A stretch of DNA of 64,000 bases. Origin: Hermatobates lingyangjiaoensis. Its lineage: Eukaryota; Arthropoda; Insecta; Hemiptera; Hermatobatidae. The translations under genes were made by a program, and so were the position numbers. This document shows positions 57,660 to 64,000 of the stretch, piece by piece. The stretch is taken from the NCBI GenBank assembly GCA_026182355.1, contig JAPFBL010000084.1, positions 10,213,501 to 10,277,500 on the forward strand. Direction: 5' to 3'. Position 1 is the first letter of the stretch. Each line of letters opens with the position of its first letter. Under the pieces are notes generated by a model, which had not been told where the DNA came from, did no database searches, and saw only the letters and a program-made list of their open reading frames with translations.

Positions 57660-58265
57660 GAAAGCGAAAAAATATAATAATAAACCAAAGTTTGTAATTC
57701 TAAACTGGAACTAAGAAATGTTAGCAAGTTTCTGGCACTGATATAAAACAAAAGATCTCATTCTTACATTCGAATTTTGTATTCGATTTGTATGTTAACT
57801 TAATTCTATGTGATATTGTAAAATTCTCTTTTAAGGAGAGGTAGTAAACATTCTCTCAAGTATATATTACAAAAGAGGACGTCATACGTTACTTCTATAT
57901 TCATTGAATTTTCGGAGGTTTTACTTCATCTGTTCATTCATTCACTGTAAAGCACCCACAGTCTTTGCTGTTGATATGTTTGGGAAGTACATCAGACATT
58001 GTAATAGCATTGCGTTAAAGTTGAACCAAACTGTAGTCAGCCCTGTATTTTTACTTGACCCTTCATGGTTGATTGTTATAGTCTGCCAGATCATGTTCAC
58101 TTTTTTAAACTGAAAACACAATTAGAAATGTCAGTGACTGGTTCTATATTTCTGAATTTATTTAACTCCGTGTTCTGATGATGCTTCTGTATACATGCAG
58201 TTAAATGATGTGACGTCAAATACCAATAAAATGATCTGATGAGTAGCAAATAATTGAAATCATGG
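57660..58265. other. Unassigned sequence
   Basis: No feature recognised; the plus frame at 57904-58113 has no motif. Confidence 0.4.
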
Positions 58266-58269
58266 CTAA

Positions 58270-58520
58270 ATTGAGAGAAAGTGGTGTTTTTTTTTTTGCA
58301 AAGTTTGAGGTAATGAGTGGCTGGGTGGAAGAGTGTTTAGAATTAGTGGTACTACCGATTTGAGGGTTCTTAGAAGACGATGGTTTGTTGGTGTATCGCT
58401 GGAGGGTCGAAGTGAAAGGGAAATAATAGTGATAATCAGTGTTAGTGCTGGCCCCCAGCAGGCGGCTATCACATGCAAATAAGCCACCGCCCTAAGGGGA
58501 TTAAGAACGTTCACTAAACG
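58270..58520. promoter_or_regulatory. GC-richer island, candidate regulatory element
   Basis: GGTTTGTTGGTGTATCGCTGG, GCTGGCCCCCAGCAGGCGGC, GCAAATAAGCCACCGCCC. Bounded by AT-rich DNA on both sides. No coding motif in the 82-codon minus frame. Confidence 0.3.
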
Positions 58521-59553
58521 CCTTTTTCATACCACCCTAATGTTGCGATTAACTTTAATTAGTGCTGCCCCGTCAACCAGTCTTATCGTCATATTCAGTC
58601 CATTTTCAATTTCTCATTGTCAAGAAGGATTATCATAAAAGAAGTTACGCTTAGTAACTTCTATCACTAGTTTGCTAATATTACATTTTTTAAAGTTAAT
58701 AAGTTTATTAAGTTTTTCCATTTACACTGAGTTCTAAGAAATCTTAAGTATTCTGGAAAACTTCGTATGGTGGCCGTATGTTCAAGATTGAAACTGAATT
58801 TTTAAATTGCAGCGACCATTGAATCAACTAAATTCTTTCATGAATACTAATTAAAAATACTTTTGGAGTTATTTTAAAGGCTAAAATAGATTTTAAACTG
58901 AAAAAAGACATAAATATTGTAAAGATTGCATTTTAGAATACGGAAATGAAAAAATACCAATTTATACATTCCATTATGCCTATTACAAAACTAAAAATTA
59001 TACAAAACACTAAACAAAGAAAATACTTTATAATGATTATTACTTCAAACAGTTTGTCATTAGGAGATCAGAACGAGGAAGTCAGGGATGATGGTCGGAC
59101 AGCCATGTGAAAGCGTAGTGAGGTTTTTCACAGTACGTAGCAGCTGCTCCCATAACGCGTTAAAACTTCATGACCAAAAGGAGTAAATGAAAAGCAGAAC
59201 TAATTAAGGCAGAAATAAAAAGTGTAAACATAATTAAAGAATAGTAACTAGAGCAGGCAGTCCTAGCCCTTTTTGTTAAACAACCTCATTCAACACTACA
59301 GATATTTATGAATTTCGACTTTAAAGAAGTTTTAAAAGAAAGGACACTAATATTATGGTGGATACAGAATAAGTGCTGACCCATAGGAACCGTGGACTCT
59401 TTCGGACACTGATCATTCCTTCACTTCAAGGAACTGTATATAATGGCTGGTGTATAAACAATGCGGTCTTTATCGGACAGCAACAGTCGTCGACATACAA
59501 CAGTCAGTTCTATCCTTTCTGTATTCTGTCTGTGTAATTTTACATCATATATG

Positions 59554-59555
<2 letters not shown>
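58521..59555. other. Unassigned AT-rich sequence
   Basis: No feature recognised. Confidence 0.4.
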
Positions 59556-59588
<33 letters not shown>

Positions 59589-59815
59589 ATATATATTTAC
59601 GAGTTCAAAATCGAAGTAGAGTAACACACAGGGTAAAGAAACAGACTTACAAACTCAAACTTTCATGCAATCCGTCTTCAATAGGAAAGAGAAAAAATGT
59701 AAAGCACGTTGTAGACGCAAAGCAAAGTGTGTTCTTTACTCCGTGTGTTACTCTATTTCGATTTTGAACTCGTATTGTGTGCAGTTGGACCGTCTTTCCG
59801 ATTTTTTAGTATATA
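59556..59815. repeat. (TA)n plus decayed foldback PLE end
   Basis: (TA)n at about 59560-59590, then a palindrome centred near 59700: ACGAGTTCAAAATCGAAGTAGAGTAACACAC mirrored by GTGTGTTACTCTATTTCGATTTTGAACTCG. A minus motif at about 59652-59690 (UUGAAGA + C + GGAUUGCAU + GAAA + GUUU + GAG) resembles the relic at 53920. Confidence 0.6.
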
Positions 59816-60059
59816 TTATTCTTTCCATCCTACGATCCAGAAATTGAATTGCGTTAAAAATATGGTGAAAAAAGTGATAGAAGCAAGTTCGTCATGCTAC
59901 CTACATAAAATTAGGAAAAGGCTAAAAGAGTTACTACAGAAAAATAACTATCCAGGAAAGTGATTTAACGTTATTGGTCAAAATTATAAGACAGTAACAA
60001 GAGCCACTCAATGGCACAAATACTGACTACTGTCGTCGTTCTTTCGTTACCTGTCTTCG

Positions 60060-60120
60060 GAGTGACTCACATCTCTCTTCCTGATGACGAGGCAATTGAA
60101 TTATAGTAGTGAGTTTATAT
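60060..60120 (+). ncRNA. Decayed hammerhead-like motif, family F1
   Basis: ACUCAC (60065-60070) ... CUGAUGA (60081-60087) + C + GAGGCAAUU + GAAU + UAUAGUA + GUGAGU. GAAA has become GAAU, but the outer stem ACUCAC/GUGAGU is intact. Confidence 0.4.
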
Positions 60121-60174
60121 GTGTTCTTTTTATGAATCTAGTTCATTTAGTTCGTAGAATCATCTCATTTAATT

Positions 60175-60176
<2 letters not shown>

Positions 60177-60211
<35 letters not shown>
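60177..60211. repeat. (TA)n microsatellite
   Basis: Uninterrupted TA run bounding the next PLE 5'-end palindrome. Confidence 0.95.
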
Positions 60212-60215
<4 letters not shown>

Positions 60216-60432
60216 AAAGTAGACGGCAGCTTCCGCATTCACGACCCTTTTGCTGGTGTTTTCTAGTTTTCTAACTAGTTTTCTTTTGGTTGGTAATTTC
60301 ACTCTCTACCAAAGAAAACTAGTTAGAAAACTAGAAAACACCAGCAAAAATCTCGTGAATGCGGAAGCTGCCGTCTACTATAATAAAACATGTTTACAAG
60401 AGAATCTGCTGCCAATATACACTAATATATGA
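60212..60432. repeat. PLE 5'-end palindrome
   Basis: Centre near 60297 (GGTTGGTAATTTCACTCTCTACC). The plus arm codes YQRKLVRKLENTSKNLVNAE, AAVYYNKTCLQENLLPIYTN, I-stop; the mirror arm carries the reverse of the first 35 codons and ends in (TA)n. No hammerhead core at the centre. Confidence 0.75.
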
Positions 60433-60543
60433 ATGATCAAACCACAATAAGAAATGGGAAAACAAGACTAAGATCTTCCCATTTCTTATTGTCGTTTGAT
60501 CATTGATTGTTGTTTCACGTGTTTATATGAAATCTTTTTAACA

Positions 60544-60545
<2 letters not shown>
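60433..60545. repeat. F4 palindrome with hammerhead deleted
   Basis: ATGATCAAACCACAATAAG..GACTAAGATC is fused directly to TTCCCATTTCTTATTGTCG, so both cores are gone. It ends with the TTTCACGTG..ATGAAA hairpin and (TA)n at about 60545-60580. Confidence 0.8.
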
Positions 60546-60583
<38 letters not shown>

Positions 60584-60584
60584 A

Positions 60585-60730
60585 TTCCATCCTTCTCCGT
60601 TACTTTTATGTTAGCTACTCAGTTTTTACTTTGTTTGTTCTCTGATGGCATAAAATGAAAGGCCTCAGAGCATTTATTTCTATTGTTTTTCCTTTTTCCA
60701 TTGTGGTTTAAACTTTTTATATATATATAT
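60585..60730 (+). repeat. F7 unit remnant
   Basis: TTTGTTCTCTGATGGCATAA, AATGAAAGGCCTCAGAGC: as at 11511-11547 but with CUGAUGG core (A9 to G) and one stem I mismatch. Tail TTCCATTGTGGTTTAAAC then (TA)n. Confidence 0.65.
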
Positions 60731-60765
60731 AACAAATTCAATAATATATCAACCGTTGGATAGAA

Positions 60766-61869
60766 TAGGTGTATAATGTAATCGGGATTCGGTCAATTTT
60801 CCAGGATCAAAATCAAACTCTCAATGCCAACGTTTCGGTTTTATTTAAAACCTTTTTCATAGGCCTACAAACAAAGGATGATAAGAAATCATATATAAAC
60901 ATCAACATATAACTAACATCAAAATGGAACATTACAGTTGTGAAAAAACAAAAATATATATACAAGTAGAAGTAATAGAAGAACAATAAACATTTTTATG
61001 AACTTACAGAAGTCAGAATTTTTGAATTAGAAAAATGATGAAATTTACATTATATAAAATGAAGTAACAATAGATAGTTAGTGAACTAACATCTTAACTG
61101 GTCAAAAACTTGGACCAGACTAACTGATTACAATTACATGTAAACCGAAACACTGTTCACTCAAAGAACACAAAAAGGAACTAAGGAAATTAAATTTCAC
61201 TAAAATCAACTTAACACTCCTGAATAAATAGTGTTCAAATTGGTAATGTCACTTCTATGATTAACTGAACTTAGATCTTTTTTAATATATAGCATTTCGA
61301 GGGTCTTTCTTCGAAAGGTTCTTTCTTAAGAAAGACCCTCGAAATGCTATATATTAAAAAAGATCTAAGTTCAGTTAATCATAGAAGTGACATTACCAAT
61401 TTGAACACTATTTATTCAGGAGTGTTAAGTTGATTTTAGTGAAATTTAATTTCCTTAGTTCCTTTTTGTGTTCTTTGAGTGAACAGTGTTTCGGTTTACA
61501 TGTAATTGTAATCAGTTAGTCTGGTCCAAGTTTTTGACCAGTTAAGATGTTAGTTCACTAACTATCTATTGTTACTTCATTTTATATAATGTAAATTTCA
61601 TCATTTTTCTAATTCAAAAATTCTGACTTCTGTAAGTTCATAAAAATGTTTATTGTTCTTCTATTACTTCTACTTGTATATATATTTTTGTTTTTTCACA
61701 ACTGTAATGTTCCATTTTGATGTTAGTTATATGTTGATGTTTATATATGATTTCTTATCATCCTTTGTTTGTAGGCCTATGAAAAAGGTTTTAAATAAAA
61801 CCGAAACGTTGGCATTGAGAGTTTGATTTTGATCCTGGAAAATTGACCGAATCCCGATTACATTATACA

Positions 61870-61873
<4 letters not shown>
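60766..61873. repeat. Giant, apparently perfect hairpin (546-bp arms)
   Basis: Left arm 60766-61311 and right arm 61328-61873 appear identical as reverse complements by eye, around a 16-base spacer. The right arm ends in (TA)n. Each arm carries GGTTTT-AAAT-AAAACC-GAAAC-GTT (plus 61787-61810; minus at 60829-60852), a stem II/GAAA/stem III like the hammerheads, but the core in front is CUAUGAA. It looks like a recent inverted insertion or a fold-back copy made during synthesis. A sequencing or assembly artefact is possible. Confidence 0.9.

Positions 61874-61915
<42 letters not shown>
61874..61915. repeat. (TA)n microsatellite
   Basis: Separates the giant hairpin from a PLE endonuclease fragment. 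Confidence 0.95.
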
Positions 61916-61917
<2 letters not shown>

Positions 61918-62130
61918 GTCAACAACACTCCCATCTTTCCATCGCCATTCATACCAGTAGCCACGAACACCCTTTTATGAGTGAACAGGTTGCAGATTAT
62001 GAGACAAATCCCCTCTGATTGCAAGGATCTTACTCTACGGGCCTCCGAAGAGGCCCATATTTGGCTGCTGAGTGTGCGTAGTGCACATGGCCTTAATCTA
62101 AAGAGATATTGCATCAATTAATTAATTGGT
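61916..62130 (+). pseudogene. PLE endonuclease C-terminal fragment, third subfamily
   Basis: Plus, first frame HSHLSIAIHTSSHEHPFMSE, QVADYETNPL, then shifted frame MRQIPSDCKDLTLRASEEAH, IWLLSVRSAHGLNLKRYCIN. The later part matches the 53.1 kb fragment (SDCKDLT...). No GIY or YIG motif remains. Begins at (TA)n. Confidence 0.55.
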
Positions 62131-62500
62131 TAATTGTTTGTAGTTAGTTTTTATATTATTTTTATTAATTAATGTATTATTATCTAACAAACTTTTTTAT
62201 TAAATAATTATTTTATTTATTTAATATTAATATTTTATTTGTGTAATCAATATTATTTTAAGGTTTATTTTATTTTATTATATTTTTATTAAAGCTTAAT
62301 CCTTAAGATTTGTTTATGTATCACTTCCATAGTTCATCCCTCTGTTTTTCTTTTATTTATTATTTTTTTATAATCCCTATCCTATACTTTTTTTAAAAGT
62401 GATTCTTGTCTACCTTTTCTTCTGTGACGTGTATATTCTGTACATTACCTGTTTTGATATTAAAAACGTGTACCCAGCCTTTCGGCCATATCACGGATAA
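62131..62500. other. Very AT-rich, T-rich sequence
   Basis: Runs of TATTTTATTAATT-type sequence without regular period. Nothing recognised. Confidence 0.4.
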
Positions 62501-62504
62501 TAGC

Positions 62505-62625
62505 AGAACAGATCGATGCTTTTTAGCGTGAAAGCTCTTTCGCCGCATCTCGGAGGCACCAAGCTCCATCCAAGGAATGGAAACTATCTAAGCCTCCGAG
62601 ATACGCCCGAGGTTCTGTACATTAC
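62505..62625 (+). other. Nested hairpin, possible structured RNA of unknown class
   Basis: ATCTCGGAGGC (62547-62557) pairs perfectly with GCCTCCGAGAT (62592-62602). Inside it, TCCAT and ATGGA form a second stem around CCAAGGA, followed by AACTATC. Just upstream GCGTGAAAGC..TTTCGCCGC adds another potential stem. The layout is ribozyme-like but lacks CUGANGA, so I do not call it a hammerhead. Confidence 0.4.
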
Positions 62626-62689
62626 CACGTGTAGACGTGCACTCTAATGTGCTCTTCATTATGCACGTTTTTTATAATTTATGCATATT

Positions 62690-62860
62690 TTTAACAAGAG
62701 CATATAATGCTCTAGACGGTTGGGTCTCCAACAGTCACTGTACTGTACTGTAGTGAGATTGGTATCGCTCTCTTATCTCTGACTGAAGACGATTCAAACT
62801 AAAAATTAGAGACTGTAAGTGTTTGTTGTGTTTTAACTTTACATATAAATGTATTTAGAT
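62690..62860 (+). repeat. F2 unit remnant
   Basis: GACGGTTGGGTCTCCAAC, TCTTATCTCTGACTGAAGACG, ATTCAAACTAAAAATTAGAG, ACTGTAAGTGTTTG. GAAA has become AAAA and stem II is lost. Only the plus arm is present. Confidence 0.65.
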
Positions 62861-62943
62861 ATTACAGTAAACATACATTGTTCGTAATGAAGTAAATTAC
62901 TATTTCCAATTCTTTTATTACTTTTGGTAGGAATTTTTTTGAC

Positions 62944-62993
<50 letters not shown>
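62944..62993. repeat. (TA)n microsatellite
   Basis: About 48 bases of TA ahead of the F1 palindrome. Confidence 0.95.
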
Positions 62994-62995
<2 letters not shown>

Positions 62996-63082
62996 ACACA
63001 ATTAAAAGAAACGGTCCAGCGGACTTTTTTAAAATAAAATAAATTCAAAACGAAGGAAACACACAGAAAGACACAGACATAA

Positions 63083-63124
63083 CTCACATCGATATTTCGA
63101 CAATCGTCGTCATCAGGAGGTGCG
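63083..63124 (-). ncRNA. Hammerhead-ribozyme-like motif, family F1, canonical core
   Basis: Minus: GCACCUC + CUGAUGA + C + GAC-GAUU-GUC + GAAA + U-A-U + C + GAUGUGAG. Stem I pairs six of eight positions against the preceding strand. CUGAUGA and GAAA are fully canonical; stem II GAC/GUC is complete. Confidence 0.62.
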
Positions 63125-63174
63125 AAGAGTCCCGCAGGAAGACAGGGCGGTACTGAGCGGGACTCTTCGCTCTT

Positions 63175-63216
63175 CGCACCTCCTGATGACGACGATTGTC
63201 GAAATATCGATGTGAG
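63175..63216 (+). ncRNA. Hammerhead-ribozyme-like motif, family F1, canonical core (partner)
   Basis: The plus mirror of 63083-63124 with the same core, stem II and AUC site. Both arms being intact makes this pair, with 10304-10336 and 47930-47975, the best candidate for activity. Confidence 0.62.
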
Positions 63217-63253
63217 TTATGTCTGTGTCTTCTGTGTGTTTCCTTCGTTTTGA

Positions 63254-63293
<40 letters not shown>

Positions 63294-63294
63294 G

Positions 63295-63690
63295 TTTAAA
63301 CCACAATAAGAAATGGGGGGGAAAAAACTAAGATCTTCCAACCATAACAATCGGTCTTCATGTTAAGAACAAGAGTCAAAAACCCAGCTGAAACACAAGA
63401 TGCAGAAATATCATGGTGAGGGGTTCAGAGAAGTGGGAGGGAAGAGCGATATTTTAAAAGGGTATAAAGTGCAGAAAAGGACAATAGTCCAGGGAGGGAT
63501 GTTTAGGGGAAAAAAGGAGTACCGTAAGAAAAAGTAAAAAAACTATCCGCTAGCTGCATCTTGTGTTTCAGTTGGGTTTTTGACTCTGAAGAAGACCACT
63601 TGTTACGGTTCAAAGATCTTAGTCTTTTTTTTCATTTCTTATTGTGGCTTGAACATTGATTGTTGTTTCACATATTAATTGTGAAATTTT
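63295..63690. mobile_element. Internally deleted PLE 3' end, foldback form
   Basis: A minus F4 arm (CCACAATAAGAAATGGG to GTCAAAAACCCAGC) runs into PLE 3' untranslated sequence (GGTGAGGGGTTCAGAG..ATTTTAAAAGGG..CTATCCGCTAGCTG). It then jumps to GCATCTTGTGTTTCAGTTGGG, the end of that region on plus, and a plus F4 arm. It is the 36-38 kb arrangement with all coding removed. Confidence 0.8.
63582..63626 (+). ncRNA. Decayed hammerhead-like motif, family F4
   Basis: GACU + CUGAAGA + A + GACCACUUGUUACGGUU + CAAA + GAUC + UU + AGUC. GAAA has become CAAA, losing essential G12. Confidence 0.45.
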
Positions 63691-63699
63691 TGTTATATA

Positions 63700-63842
63700 A
63701 GTTAATTTGAGTGAGTAGGAACTCGAATTGTAAATGACACAGGAATGAAAGGTAATGTTTATTACACAAGCGCGACACACTGACTGGCTGACCCCCTCCT
63801 CGAGGCCAGCCTTGATAATCTGTCTCTGTGCGTAAACAAAGA

Positions 63843-63875
<33 letters not shown>

Positions 63876-64000
63876 CGTATAGACATATAGTTCGAGACTT
63901 AACCATCTATACGTAATGGAGAAATGGTCCAAACCGGACAAAAAAGTACTGAAAAAAAGCAACACAAAAAGAATAAAAACACATAGTAAAATCAATATTT
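63700..64000. other. Unassigned edge sequence with (TA)n and a PLE end
   Basis: A patch at 63760-63830 is GC-richer (GACTGGCTGACCCCCTCCTCG). (TA)n at about 63846-63873 lies inside an imperfect inverted TTACGTATAGA..TCTATACGTAA. The last 60 bases (AAAACACATAGTAAAATCAATATTT) look like an F1 left arm cut by the window edge. Confidence 0.4.

Larger units (their letters stand above)
63005..63290. repeat. F1 palindrome with head-to-head hammerhead-like motifs
   Basis: Arms AACGAAGGAAACACACAGAAG.. and mirror meet near 63148 (GCAGGAAGACAGGGCGGTACTGAGCGGGAC). CGGTCCAGCGGACTTTTT before the left arm also occurs at 10443 next to the F1 relic there, marking a shared family end. Right edge is (TA)n. Confidence 0.85.

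Noticed and set aside
62500..62640. tRNA or tRNA-derived SINE
   Set aside because: No A-box and B-box pair with tRNA spacing was found; the stems do not make a cloverleaf.

Overview
The window reads as one piece of a very large, AT-rich intron landscape from an invertebrate animal, most likely an arthropod. The only host coding exon I can recognise is a 77-nt exon at 16957-17033 (+) with a consensus acceptor and donor. It encodes most of helices 1-3 of a TALE homeodomain of the Meis/Homothorax class ([12 protein letters not shown]..., ending in VNNW). The exon length, its phase and its SEDQ residues fit an arthropod homothorax gene. I find neither the preceding exon in the 17 kb upstream nor the following one in the 47 kb downstream. 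The species cannot be fixed; the AT content, (TA)n arrays and Penelope load would suit a chelicerate or crustacean.

Almost everything else recognisable is transposon wreckage. Penelope-like elements (PLEs) dominate. A head-to-head pair at about 36.2-38.7 kb carries reverse transcriptase motifs and a GIY-YIG endonuclease, and decayed relatives lie at 32.99-33.23, 49.0-50.4, 53.1-53.4, 61.9-62.1 and 63.3-63.7 kb. At least ten short fragments hold only the start of a PLE ORF and run straight into (TA)n at a C-L-x-E-x-L-L-P motif or nearby. A hAT (0.93-1.73 kb), a mariner (about 25.6-26.2 kb) and a Jockey-like RT (5.2-5.6 kb) are also present as broken copies, with one unclassified dispersed family (about 3.96, 13.97 and 40.3 kb).

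The most striking theme is a set of hammerhead-ribozyme-like motifs in PLE terminal repeats, usually arranged as head-to-head pairs in palindromes bounded by (TA)n. Several sequence-unrelated families (F1, F2, F3, F4, F7 below) share one plan: stem I, CUGANGA plus one extra base, stem II, GAAA, a 1-3 bp stem III, and a UH cleavage site. Their helices are built from different bases, so the fold looks conserved rather than the sequence. In the F3 family the ORF start codon lies inside the stem III loop, and predicted cleavage falls in codon 2. These units occur at 0.3-2, 9.8-11.6, 33.6-41.5, 46-49, 53.9-54.3 and 57.6-64 kb, and are nearly absent from 11.6-33 kb, where the exon sits.

Other structure: a 546-bp-arm apparently perfect hairpin (60.77-61.87 kb), a 101-bp tandem array with two alternating variants (52.08-52.96 kb), and about a dozen GC-richer islands that stand out from the AT-rich background and are candidate intronic regulatory elements. 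Apart from these, long stretches hold nothing I can identify.
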